From the NCBI GenBank assembly GCA_964629015.1, contig CAZVMN010000007.1, positions 62,001 to 126,000 of the forward strand: a DNA stretch of 64,000 nt. Reading direction: 5' to 3'. The notes beneath the pieces are model-generated. The model ran no database searches, was not told where the DNA came from, and worked only from the letters and a program-made list of their open reading frames with translations. How positions within the stretch are numbered: position 1 is the stretch's first letter; each line of letters starts with the position of its first letter. A program made the translations under genes and the position numbers. This DNA is from Oceanococcus sp964629015. Lineage in GTDB: Bacteria; Pseudomonadota; Gammaproteobacteria; Nevskiales; Oceanococcaceae. This document shows positions 25,610 to 33,345 of the stretch, piece by piece.

Positions 25610-26650
25610 ATGTCTGAATTTCTTGTCGAATACGGCCTGTTTCTGGCCAAGGCCGTGACTTTGGTTGCCGCCATCGTGTTTGTTGTTGGCACCGTGCTGA
25701 CGCTGGTGCGTCAGATGCGCGAGCAGATGAGCGAGCAACTCGAAATCAAGAACATCAATCGCCGTTACGAAACGATGAGTGACATCCTGAACCAGGAATT
25801 GCTCAGCAACGACGAGGCCAAAGCACAGCAAAAGCAGAAAAAGAAGGAGCAGAAAGCCGAAGCCAAAGCAGCCAAACAAGGGAAAAAACCGCCAGCGCAT
25901 CCCAAATTGTTCGTGCTTGATTTTGATGGCGACCTGCGCGCCAGCGCGGTGGACAACCTGCGTGAGGAAATCAGCGCGATCCTGCAGGTCGCCAAAGCTG
26001 AGGACGAAGTGCTGGTCAAGATCGAATCCGGCGGTGGGCTGGTCCACAGCTACGGCTTGGCCGCCTCACAGCTGCGTCGGCTACGCGATCGTGACGTGCG
26101 TTTGGTCGTCTCAATCGACCGCGTTGCCGCCAGCGGCGGCTACATGATGGCTGGCGTGGCGGATCACATCATCGCCGCACCGTTCGCCATTGTGGGCTCG
26201 ATTGGGGTCATCGCTCAGATTCCCAACTTCCACCGTCTGCTCAAGAAAAACGACATCGATTTCGAAATGATCACGGCTGGTGAATACAAACGCACTCTGA
26301 CCATGTTCGGTGAAAACGACGACAAGGCGCGCGAGAAATTCCGCGAGGAAATTCAGGACACGCACGAATTGTTCAAGGAGTTCCTGCTCGACACTCGGCC
26401 CAAGCTGGAGCTGGAGAAAGTTGCCACCGGCGAACATTGGTACGGTCGTCGGGCTTTGGCTCTGGGTCTCATCGACGAGATCAAAACCAGCGACGATTAC
26501 TTGCTGGAAAGCCTCAAAACCCGCGACATCTACAGCGTCGAATACAAGACGCGCCAACCCTTGGCGGAAAAGCTGTCGCAAGCGGTGCAGGTTTTCCGCA
26601 AGCCGCTCAATGTTGAGCGACACGACTATTTGAGACTGCAAAGCGAATAG
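25610..26650 (+). CDS. sohB: Inner-membrane protease SohB (S49 family)
   Basis: Membrane-anchored serine protease of the SppA/S49 family acting in the periplasm. An N-terminal helix (VTLVAAIVFVVGTVLTLV) is followed by a coiled, Lys-rich linker and the protease domain. The nucleophile motif RVAASGGYMMAG is near residue 170, and the catalytic Lys is likely within TAGEYKRTLTMFGEN near 225. The length of 346 matches E. coli SohB. A GCATG ribosome region precedes the ATG, and it lies in the run hemH-sohB-PEBP. Confidence 0.93.
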   Translation: MSEFLVEYGLFLAKAVTLVAAIVFVVGTVLTLVRQMREQMSEQLEIKNINRRYETMSDILNQELLSNDEAKAQQKQKKKEQKAEAKAAKQGKKPPAHPKLFVLDFDGDLRASAVDNLREEISAILQVAKAEDEVLVKIESGGGLVHSYGLAASQLRRLRDRDVRLVVSIDRVAASGGYMMAGVADHIIAAPFAIVGSIGVIAQIPNFHRLLKKNDIDFEMITAGEYKRTLTMFGENDDKAREKFREEIQDTHELFKEFLLDTRPKLELEKVATGEHWYGRRALALGLIDEIKTSDDYLLESLKTRDIYSVEYKTRQPLAEKLSQAVQVFRKPLNVERHDYLRLQSE

Positions 26651-26663
26651 CAAGGAGCGTGAC

Positions 26664-27293
26664 ATGCAATTGACCAGTGACAGCCTGACCCCCAATCAGC
26701 CCATCCCCGGCGAGTTTGCATTCTGTATCCCGGACCCTGACCAGCATGTGCAGATGGCGCCCAACCGGAATCCGCACCTGGCTTGGAGCGGCGCACCCGA
26801 AGGCACGCGTTCATTCGTGATCTGTTGCATCGACACCGACGTGCCCACCAAACCCGATGACGTGAATCAGGAAGACCGCATGGTTCCTGCCGATCTGCCC
26901 CGCGCCGAGTTTGTGCATTGGCTGATCAGCGATATTCCCGCCGATCTCACCAGCATCTCTGCCGGCAGTTGCTGCGACGGCATCACCGCCAAAGGCAAGG
27001 ACAACCCTCCCGGCCCCGCCGGCAGCACCCAGGGCGTGAATGATTACACCGGCTGGTTTGCTGGCGACCCCGACATGGGCGGCACCTATCTGGGTTATGA
27101 CGGCCCTTGCCCGCCGTGGAATGACTCCTTGGTCCACCACTATCACTTCACCGTGTATGCCGTGGACACGCCGAGCCTGGGGCTGAGTAAAGGCTTTGAT
27201 CTCAGCGCCTTACGCGAAGCCCTCGAAGGGCATGTGCTGGACCAAGCCTCGTTCGTCGCGACCTACAGCTTGAACCCTGACGTCCCCGCCTGA
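26664..27293 (+). CDS. YbhB/YbcL-type PEBP family protein
   Basis: Phosphatidylethanolamine-binding/Raf-kinase-inhibitor-like fold of bacteria. NPHLAWSGAPEGTRSFVICC near residue 35 and FVHWLISDIPADLTSIS near 90 are the ligand-pocket motifs, and GPCPPWNDSLVHHYHFTVYA near 150 is a third. The length of 209 is slightly longer than E. coli YbhB (about 158-183) because of an internal loop (EEDRMVPADL-like). There is no signal peptide. The ligand is unknown. AAGGAG precedes the ATG, and it starts 13 bases after sohB. Confidence 0.85.
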   Translation: MQLTSDSLTPNQPIPGEFAFCIPDPDQHVQMAPNRNPHLAWSGAPEGTRSFVICCIDTDVPTKPDDVNQEDRMVPADLPRAEFVHWLISDIPADLTSISAGSCCDGITAKGKDNPPGPAGSTQGVNDYTGWFAGDPDMGGTYLGYDGPCPPWNDSLVHHYHFTVYAVDTPSLGLSKGFDLSALREALEGHVLDQASFVATYSLNPDVPA

Positions 27294-27363
27294 TCCATCG
27301 GCGGGGAACCGTTGGCGGAGATTTCAGTCACAGCACCGTTCCCCACAACACAAACACACCACC

Positions 27364-28713
27364 ATGCGCAAAACCCTACTGTTAGCCCTGAGTCTGATCG
27401 TGATGCCCACAGCGCACGCGGCACTGCCGCAGGCGGTTGCTGATGAGCCATTGCCGAGTCTGGCGCCTATGCTCAAACAGGTCACACCAGCCGTGGTTAA
27501 CGTTCTGGTCAAAGGCACCGGTCAAGTCCAGCACCCGTTTTTCAACGACCCCAACTTCCGCCAGTTCTTCGGTGACCGCGTGCCGGAACGCGAAGTCCGC
27601 GGCCTGGGCTCGGGCGTCATTGTGGATGCCAAAGAAGGCTTGGTGCTGACCAATCATCACGTGATCGCGCAAGCCGACGAGATCAAGATTCGCCTGGCCG
27701 ATGACCGTGAACTGGATGCCGAACTGGTCGGCTCCGACCCGGACAGCGACGTGGCGGTACTGCGCATTCCATCCAAAAATCTCACCGCGGTGGACATTGG
27801 CAATTCCGACAAGCTGGAAGTTGGTGATTTCGTCGTCGCCATCGGCAATCCCTTTGGTCTGCGTCAGACCGTGACCTCCGGCATTGTCAGCGCCAAAGGC
27901 CGTTCAGGCCTGGGCAATCGCTACGAGAACTTCATCCAGACCGATGCGTCAATCAACCGCGGCAACTCCGGTGGTGCACTGGTCGACCTGCGTGGACGTT
28001 TGGTCGGTATCAACACCGCAATCATCTCCACCAGCGGTGGCAGCGTCGGTATCGGTTTCGCGATTCCCATCAAGCTGGCCATGTCGGTGATGGATCAGAT
28101 CGTTGAGCATGGCAGCGTCAAGCGCGGCATGCTCGGGGTGATCGGCCAGGACTTGACCCCGGAACTGGCCAAAGCCTTTGGCTTGGATGCAGCACGTGGC
28201 GCTGTGGTAGCGCGGGTACTGGAAGATTCCGCTGCGGAATCCGCCGGGCTCAAATCCGGCGACATCATCACCAAAGTCGACGATCAGGAGATTCGCAATT
28301 TTGATGCGCTGCGGAACGCCATTGGTCTGTACCGCGAAGGCGACAAGGTGAAAATCGATTACCTGCGCGACGGCGAGCGCATGAGCGTGAAGCTGGCCTT
28401 GGGCAAGAGCACCATTCCAGGCAGCGGCAGCGTCGATCATCCGCGCCTGCGCGGCGCAACGCTCGGCGATCTGCCCGCGGACCACCCGCTGGCTGAGCAA
28501 CTCGACGGCGGCGTGCTGGTTGAAGAGGTGGAACGCGGCAGCCCGGCGGCCGAAGCTGGCTTGCGCCCAGGCGATGTCATCACCTCGATTAACCGCAAGC
28601 CGGTGAATTCCATGGCCGCGCTGAGTGAGCTGTTGGAAAACAGCGCCGACGATGCGCAACTGCTGCTGCACCTGAATCGCGGCCAGGGCGCACTGTTCCT
28701 GCTGTTGCGTTAG
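27364..28713 (+). CDS. Periplasmic serine endoprotease, DegQ/DegP (Do) family
   Basis: Quality-control protease and chaperone of the periplasm. A signal peptide (LLLALSLIVMPTAHA) is followed by a trypsin-like domain with the triad His in LTNHHVIAQADE (about residue 98), Asp in DPDSDVAVLRI (about 128) and Ser in NRGNSGGALVDLRG (about 202), then two PDZ domains (about 255-350 and 365-449). The length of 449 is that of DegQ. The LA loop is short, favouring DegQ over DegP. No sigma-E promoter can be confidently placed. A hairpin follows the gene. Confidence 0.92.
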   Translation: MRKTLLLALSLIVMPTAHAALPQAVADEPLPSLAPMLKQVTPAVVNVLVKGTGQVQHPFFNDPNFRQFFGDRVPEREVRGLGSGVIVDAKEGLVLTNHHVIAQADEIKIRLADDRELDAELVGSDPDSDVAVLRIPSKNLTAVDIGNSDKLEVGDFVVAIGNPFGLRQTVTSGIVSAKGRSGLGNRYENFIQTDASINRGNSGGALVDLRGRLVGINTAIISTSGGSVGIGFAIPIKLAMSVMDQIVEHGSVKRGMLGVIGQDLTPELAKAFGLDAARGAVVARVLEDSAAESAGLKSGDIITKVDDQEIRNFDALRNAIGLYREGDKVKIDYLRDGERMSVKLALGKSTIPGSGSVDHPRLRGATLGDLPADHPLAEQLDGGVLVEEVERGSPAAEAGLRPGDVITSINRKPVNSMAALSELLENSADDAQLLLHLNRGQGALFLLLR

Positions 28714-28721
28714 GTCCGTGC

Positions 28722-28747
28722 GTGCGCCGGCCAACAGGCCGGCGCAC
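28722..28747 (+). terminator. GC-rich hairpin after the DegQ-type gene
   Basis: GTGCGCCGGCC and GGCCGGCGCAC form a perfect 11-bp stem with an AACA loop, 9 bases after the stop codon. It lacks a T tract, so it may protect the 3' end or assist rather than cause termination. Confidence 0.6.
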
Positions 28748-28786
28748 CTGCCACAGGGCTGTCATCAACGTCAGCCAAGCCTTTGT

Positions 28787-28792
28787 TATAGT
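28787..28792 (+). promoter_or_regulatory. Candidate -10 box for the egtBD operon
   Basis: TATAGT lies 30 bases before the egtB start, after the hairpin of the preceding gene. A matching -35 is weak. No operator repeat is visible. Confidence 0.35.
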
Positions 28793-28821
28793 GCCCGGAC
28801 ATCCCCCGACGGGATTGCGTC

Positions 28822-29973
28822 ATGCCTCTTGCTGAACGTTATCCAGAGATCCGCGCCCGCAGCGAGGCGCTGATAGCGCCACTGAGCGCCGAAGATTGTG
28901 CGATCCAGAGCATGGATGACGCGAGCCCGGCCAAATGGCATTTGGCGCATACCACCTGGTTCTTTGAAACGGTGGTCTTGCAGGAACTGATCCCCAACTA
29001 CAGCCTGCACAACGACGCCTATTCGTATCTGTTCAACTCGTACTACAACAGTCTTGGCGAGCGTCATGCACGCCCCCAGCGAGGCTTGCTCACGCGACCG
29101 TCTCTCGACCAGGTGCTGACCTATCGCAAGGCGGTCGACGCGGCCATGCTGAAGCATCTGCCGAACGCCAGCGAAACGTTCTTGCGCCTTACCGAAATCG
29201 GCGTGAACCACGAACAACAGCATCAGGAGCTGTTGCTCACCGATATCCAACACGCTTTCCATTGCAATCCACTGCATCCCGTCTATGCACCGGATGCGCC
29301 GCAGACCACACCGGCCACGGCGGTGCACGAATGGCTGAGCCTGGATGAGGGCCTGTATCAAATCGGCCACGCTCAGTCCGGTTTCTGCTACGACAACGAA
29401 ACGCCGGCTCACCAAACCTGGCTCCAGGCTTGCGAACTCGCGTCGAGCTTGGTCAGCAACGCCGAGTTCCAGTGTTTTATCGACGACGGCGGCTACCGCG
29501 ACCCCAAGTACTGGTTATCAGACGGGTGGGACTGGATTCGCGGGCAGAAAATCCAATCCCCGCTTTACTGGCATGAATCGGAGCCCCGTGCGTTCAGCCT
29601 GCGCGGCGAGCGCCCACGCGACCCACAGACGCCGGTGGCCCATCTGAGTTTTTACGAAGCCGATGCCTACGCGCGCTGGGCCGACGCGCGACTTCCCAGC
29701 GAAAGCGAATGGGAGGTCGCTGCGCGCCTGTTCCCTGATCACGACTGGTTCGGGCAAGTCTGGCAATGGACGGCCAGCCCTTATCAGGCTTATCCGGGCT
29801 ATCGCCCGCCCGACGGGCCGCTGGGCGAATACAACGCCAAATTCATGTGCAACCAAATGGTCTTGCGCGGCAGCTCTGCATTCACCCCACCGGGACATAG
29901 CCGCCTGACCTATCGCAATTTTTTTCACCCGCATTGCCGTTGGCAGATCAGCGGACTGCGCTTGGCTCGATAG
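28822..29973 (+). CDS. egtB: Ergothioneine synthase EgtB (non-heme iron sulfoxide synthase)
   Basis: Joins trimethylhistidine (hercynine) to a thiol with oxygen. The N-terminal DinB-like half has the likely iron ligands in KWHLAHTTWFFE near residue 40 and NHEQQHQELLL near 132; the C-terminal half is a formylglycine-generating-enzyme-like fold with FYEADAYARWADARLPSESE near 275 and ending HPHCRWQISGLRLAR. The length of 383 is close to the family norm. It ends 2 bases before egtD. In mycobacteria the thiol donor is gamma-glutamylcysteine; gshA at 4-6 kb can make this. Donor use here is not read from sequence. Confidence 0.93.
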   Translation: MPLAERYPEIRARSEALIAPLSAEDCAIQSMDDASPAKWHLAHTTWFFETVVLQELIPNYSLHNDAYSYLFNSYYNSLGERHARPQRGLLTRPSLDQVLTYRKAVDAAMLKHLPNASETFLRLTEIGVNHEQQHQELLLTDIQHAFHCNPLHPVYAPDAPQTTPATAVHEWLSLDEGLYQIGHAQSGFCYDNETPAHQTWLQACELASSLVSNAEFQCFIDDGGYRDPKYWLSDGWDWIRGQKIQSPLYWHESEPRAFSLRGERPRDPQTPVAHLSFYEADAYARWADARLPSESEWEVAARLFPDHDWFGQVWQWTASPYQAYPGYRPPDGPLGEYNAKFMCNQMVLRGSSAFTPPGHSRLTYRNFFHPHCRWQISGLRLAR

Positions 29974-29975
29974 CG

Positions 29976-30917
29976 ATGAACCAACCCAATCCCATGCCCC
30001 AACTGACCCGAGTCCAAGCTGAGGTGATCAACGGCTTGAGTCAGCCCGACAAACACCTGCCGTCGAAGTATTTCTATGATGCACGGGGCGCGCAGTTGTT
30101 TGAGCAGATCTGCGAACTGCCGGAGTACTACCCCACGCGCACCGAAATCAGCATTCTGCGCACCCACTTGTCGGACATCGCAGCGCGCCTGGGCCCTCAG
30201 CGCTGGCTGGTCGAGCCCGGCAGCGGCAGCGGTCTAAAAACCCGCCTGTTGCTCGAAGCGTTGCATGAGCCGGCCGGATATGTCCCCATCGACATCAGCG
30301 AAAAGCAGTTGTTGGCGTACGCTGAGGAACTCGAAGCACATTTTCCGACGCTGAGTGTGCGTCCGGTCAGCACCGACTTCACCGCCGATTTGCGGTTGCC
30401 TGACGGCATTGAAGACCCGGTCGTGTGGTTTCCGGGGTCAACCATCGGAAATTTCGCGCGCGAGCATGCCGGAGCTTTTCTGCAGCGCCTGAGTCGCTGG
30501 GGACGCGGTCGCAGCGAGCTGTTGCTCGGAGTGGATCTGGTCAAACCCGTGGACGTGCTGGAAGCCGCATACAACGACAGTGCCGGCGTGACCGCCGCGT
30601 TCAACCTCAACATGCTCACTCATCTGAACCGCACCGCGCAAAGCAACTTCAACCCACTCATGTTTCGGCACGAAGCGCGTTGGAACGAGGACATCGGTGC
30701 GATTCAGATGTTTTTGATCAGCCGTTGCGCGCAGACGATTCAGGTTGCCGACGCAACGTTCGACATGGCCGCCGACGAAGCGATCTGCACCGAATATTCG
30801 CACAAGTACACCCCGACCGAGGTGGTCGAAATGGCTGCTGAAGCCGGCTGGCGCGCCTGCGACTGCTACACCGATCCGCGCGGCTGGTTCGGCGTGTTTC
30901 ACCTGGAATGCGTGTAG
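29976..30917 (+). CDS. egtD: Histidine N-alpha-methyltransferase EgtD
   Basis: Methylates histidine three times with SAM to give hercynine, the substrate of EgtB. The SAM site LVEPGSGSGLKTRLLLEAL near residue 75, VPIDISEKQLLAYAEEL near 103, and the EgtD-specific VVWFPGSTIGNFAREH near 150 are present, with YSHKYTPTEVVEMAAEAGW near the end. The ATG at 29976 (two bases after the egtB stop) gives 313 residues, normal for the family; an upstream start would run into egtB. A two-gene egtBD operon without egtA, egtC or egtE is visible here. Confidence 0.94.
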   Translation: MNQPNPMPQLTRVQAEVINGLSQPDKHLPSKYFYDARGAQLFEQICELPEYYPTRTEISILRTHLSDIAARLGPQRWLVEPGSGSGLKTRLLLEALHEPAGYVPIDISEKQLLAYAEELEAHFPTLSVRPVSTDFTADLRLPDGIEDPVVWFPGSTIGNFAREHAGAFLQRLSRWGRGRSELLLGVDLVKPVDVLEAAYNDSAGVTAAFNLNMLTHLNRTAQSNFNPLMFRHEARWNEDIGAIQMFLISRCAQTIQVADATFDMAADEAICTEYSHKYTPTEVVEMAAEAGWRACDCYTDPRGWFGVFHLECV

Positions 30918-30966
30918 CGGCGAATGGGCCTGTTAAACTCAACGTTTTCGTGCATGGTAAGCCACG

Positions 30967-31161
30967 ATGACCGAACAACAATGGCTCAAGCTGGAGCGTC
31001 GTATCGATGCTCTGCTCGACTCGCATGCCGCGCTGCGCGAAAGCAATCGCAAGCTGCGTATCGAGCGTCAGGATTTGTATGAACGTAACGCCGAACTGCG
31101 CCAACGTCTGGAAAACGTGATTGAGCGTATCAAACGGCTGGAAATGGAGAGTGATGCATGA
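30967..31161 (+). CDS. Small coiled-coil protein, TIGR02449/ZapB-like
   Basis: 64-residue protein that is one heptad-rich coiled coil (LERRIDALLDSHAALRESN onward) with alternating Leu and charged residues. It lies directly upstream of zapA and overlaps it by 4 bases. This position and size fit the family I know as TIGR02449, which is thought to be linked to cell division. The function is inferred from its neighbour. Confidence 0.75.
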   Translation: MTEQQWLKLERRIDALLDSHAALRESNRKLRIERQDLYERNAELRQRLENVIERIKRLEMESDA

Positions 31162-31496
31162 AATCGCATGATTCGGTGCCGTTGACGGTCAAAATCATGG
31201 GCCGCGAGTACCAAGTGGCTTGCCCTAAGGACGAGCGCGACCTGCTGCTCGCCTCGGCCCGCTACCTGGATGACCGCATGGTCGCCATCCGCAAACGCTC
31301 CGCCGGTCTGGGCATTGAGCGCATTGCGGTGATGGCGGCCTTGAACATGGCGCGCGAGATGCATCAGGCCGGTCAGTCCACGGATGACCTCGCCCAAAGC
31401 GTCGATTTTGCTCTGGACGGCAGTATGGAAGAGGCTGACGACGAGCGTACACATCAGATGCAGCTGCGTATTGACGCAGAACTTGAAGCTGATTGA
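31158..31496 (+). CDS. zapA: Cell division protein ZapA
   Basis: Binds and bundles FtsZ at the division ring. The start segment TVKIMGREYQVACPKDERDLL with the ASARYLDDRM helix and the AVMAALNMAREM helix match the ZapA family, as does the length of 112. It overlaps the preceding ZapB-like gene by 4 bases (ATGA), and the 6S RNA gene follows it, as in many gammaproteobacteria. Confidence 0.95.
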   Translation: MKSHDSVPLTVKIMGREYQVACPKDERDLLLASARYLDDRMVAIRKRSAGLGIERIAVMAALNMAREMHQAGQSTDDLAQSVDFALDGSMEEADDERTHQMQLRIDAELEAD

Positions 31497-31508
31497 TGCG
31501 TCCCCAAG

Positions 31509-31514
31509 TATAAT
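31509..31514 (+). promoter_or_regulatory. -10 box of the 6S RNA promoter
   Basis: A perfect TATAAT lies 6 bases before the expected 5' end of the 6S RNA at about 31521. No strong -35 box lies 17 bases upstream. Confidence 0.7.
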
Positions 31515-31520
31515 TTCAGA

Positions 31521-31710
31521 CCCGGTTCTGCTGCGGTGCTCGATAGTGTGTCGGGAACCCCTTGAGCCAATTTTGTCACCCCGGGAGCGGGGCTTGCGCT
31601 TGTGTGCAGGTCCGCCTTGTAGCGGAAAGCCTAATGGCGTTAAGTGTCGCACCCACTTGAGACGTCGTCTCAAGGTCAATGACACGCGTCGGCACTGGCG
31701 GTGAACCGGG
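31521..31710 (+). ncRNA. ssrS: 6S RNA
   Basis: Regulatory RNA that mimics an open promoter and binds sigma-70 RNA polymerase in stationary phase. The ends CCCGGTTC and GAACCGGG are complementary and close the long rod. Internal blocks resemble the E. coli RNA, for example GGGAACCCCTTGAGCC near the 5' side and CCACTTGAGACGTCGTCTCAAGG near the 3' side. The position between zapA and the 5-formyltetrahydrofolate cyclo-ligase gene is the classic one. The length is about 190 nt. The exact ends are estimated from the closing stem and the -10 box. Confidence 0.92.
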
Positions 31711-31733
31711 CCCTCTTTCCTCCACACGTGTTT

Positions 31734-32288
31734 GTGAATCGCCCAACACTGCGTCGTGAACTGCGCGCCAGGCGTCGCGCGCTAAATCCTCGGCAACAAG
31801 CCGAGGCGGCAAAAGCTGTCGCGCGACGTTTACGTCAGCTGCGCGGCGTACACCAAGCCAAACGCATAGCCGCTTACACAGCGGTTGGCAGCGAGCTGTC
31901 GCTGCAGGATTTTCTTGGCCGCTGCGGGAAAGGCCGCGTCGCGCTTCCGCAGGTCATCGGGACCACCCTGCGCTTTCTCCCGGCAGACGCGCCACAGCGC
32001 CGCCATCGTTTGGGTTTTGTTGAGCCCTATGGCCGTCGAGCCTGGGCGATCTGGTCCATGAGCGTGATTCTGGTCCCTCTGTTGGGCTTCGATCTCCAAG
32101 GCCATCGCATGGGCCAAGGCGGGGGGCACTATGATCGCGCACTGTCACGTCTGCGTTTTCGCCGCCCCTGGCTGCTGGGTATCGCGCACGACGTTCAGGA
32201 GGTGGCCCAAGTCCCTGTGGAAGCTTGGGACATCCCGCTGGATGGCATCATCACCCCGACCCGTACCCTACTGATCACAAGGAAATAG
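31734..32288 (+). CDS. 5-formyltetrahydrofolate cyclo-ligase
   Basis: Converts 5-formyltetrahydrofolate to 5,10-methenyltetrahydrofolate with ATP; the E. coli gene downstream of ssrS is known as ygfA or fau. Motifs are LRRELRARRRALNPRQ at the N-terminus and VILVPLLGFDLQGHRMGQGG (the conserved ATP-site motif) near residue 115. The GTG at 31734 gives 184 residues and begins just before this helix. A GTG at 31701 would lie within the last bases of the 6S RNA. No clear ribosome site is seen. It is followed closely by the EVE protein gene. Confidence 0.88.
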   Translation: MNRPTLRRELRARRRALNPRQQAEAAKAVARRLRQLRGVHQAKRIAAYTAVGSELSLQDFLGRCGKGRVALPQVIGTTLRFLPADAPQRRHRLGFVEPYGRRAWAIWSMSVILVPLLGFDLQGHRMGQGGGHYDRALSRLRFRRPWLLGIAHDVQEVAQVPVEAWDIPLDGIITPTRTLLITRK

Positions 32289-32294
32289 AACCGC

Positions 32295-32756
32295 ATGGCC
32301 TACTGGCTGATGAAATCCGAACCCGACGAGTTCAGCTTTGCGGACTTGGAAAAGCGTCCCGAGCAAACCGAACCCTGGGATGGTGTACGCAACTATCAAG
32401 CGCGCAATTTCATGCGTGACGCCATGTCTGATGGCGATCAGGTGTTCTTCTACCATTCCAATTGCGATGAGCCCGGCATCGTGGGCATCGCACGCGTGCG
32501 TGGCGAAACCCGCCCCGATCACAGCGCGTTTGATCCGGACGACAAACATTTCGATCCGAAAAGCGACCCGGACAATCCGCGCTGGTACCTGCGCGACATC
32601 CAGTTCGTGCGTCCACTCAAGCGCACCATCAGCCTGCGCGAGCTCAAACAACACGCCGAAGCCTTAGAGGATTTCGCACTGGTGCGGCGTGGCAATCGCT
32701 TGTCAGTGATGCCGGTGGCAGTCGAGCACTGGGACTACATCCTGGGGCTGGAATAA
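32295..32756 (+). CDS. EVE domain protein
   Basis: 153-residue protein made of one EVE domain, a PUA/YTH-like fold suspected of binding modified nucleobases in DNA or RNA. YWLMKSEPDEFSFADLE at the start, WDGVRNYQARNFMRDAM near residue 30 and DQVFFYHSNCDEPGIVGI near 52 are the family motifs. It starts 6 bases after the fau gene and ends 4 bases before a uracil-DNA-glycosylase-like gene, so the three may be cotranscribed. The ligand is not known. Confidence 0.92.
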   Translation: MAYWLMKSEPDEFSFADLEKRPEQTEPWDGVRNYQARNFMRDAMSDGDQVFFYHSNCDEPGIVGIARVRGETRPDHSAFDPDDKHFDPKSDPDNPRWYLRDIQFVRPLKRTISLRELKQHAEALEDFALVRRGNRLSVMPVAVEHWDYILGLE

Positions 32757-32760
32757 AACC

Positions 32761-33345
32761 ATGCCCCGCACACTCACCGCCACATTGCGTGAGGTGCGTG
32801 CCTGCCAACTGTGTGCGCCAAAGCTGCCACACCCGCCACGCCCTGTGCTCCAAGCCGCCACATCCGCGCGCGTGCTGATCGCAGGGCAAGCCCCAGGGCG
32901 CCGCGTGCATGTCAGCGGCGTTCCCTTTGATGACCCCAGTGGAGAGCGTCTGCGCGAGTGGCTGGGTGTGGATCGCGATACGTTTTATGACCCAAACAAG
33001 ATCGCCATCTTACCCATGGGATTCTGCTACCCCGGTCACGCTCGACAAGGCGATTTGCCACCGCGCGAGGAATGCGCACCGGCATGGCGCGAGACCTTGC
33101 TGGCGCAACTTCCCAACATCGAACTGACCGTCGTGCTGGGCCAATACGCCATCAACTACCACCTGGATGGCGGCGAGCCTACGCTCACCGCAACAGTCCA
33201 GCAGTGGCAACGCTATTGGCCTACCGCACTGCCTCTGCCGCACCCCAGTCCGCGCAACAACCTCTGGCTAAAACGCAACCCGTGGTTTGAGCAGGACGTG
33301 ATTCCCGTCCTGCAACAACGGGTTGCGCAGCTTGTCAGGGTTTAG
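32761..33345 (+). CDS. Uracil-DNA glycosylase superfamily protein
   Basis: 194-residue member of the UDG fold. Motif 1 is AGQAPGRRVHVSGVPFDDPSG near residue 40 and motif 2 is LPHPSPRNNLWLKRNPWFE near the C-terminus. The Cys pair CQLC near residue 16 is too little for an iron-sulfur cluster of the family 4 type, so it belongs to the small uncharacterised UDG-like branch. The adjacent EVE gene fits a base-damage or base-modification theme, but this is inference. Its end overlaps the stop of the convergent subtilase by 4 bases. Confidence 0.85.
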   Translation: MPRTLTATLREVRACQLCAPKLPHPPRPVLQAATSARVLIAGQAPGRRVHVSGVPFDDPSGERLREWLGVDRDTFYDPNKIAILPMGFCYPGHARQGDLPPREECAPAWRETLLAQLPNIELTVVLGQYAINYHLDGGEPTLTATVQQWQRYWPTALPLPHPSPRNNLWLKRNPWFEQDVIPVLQQRVAQLVRV

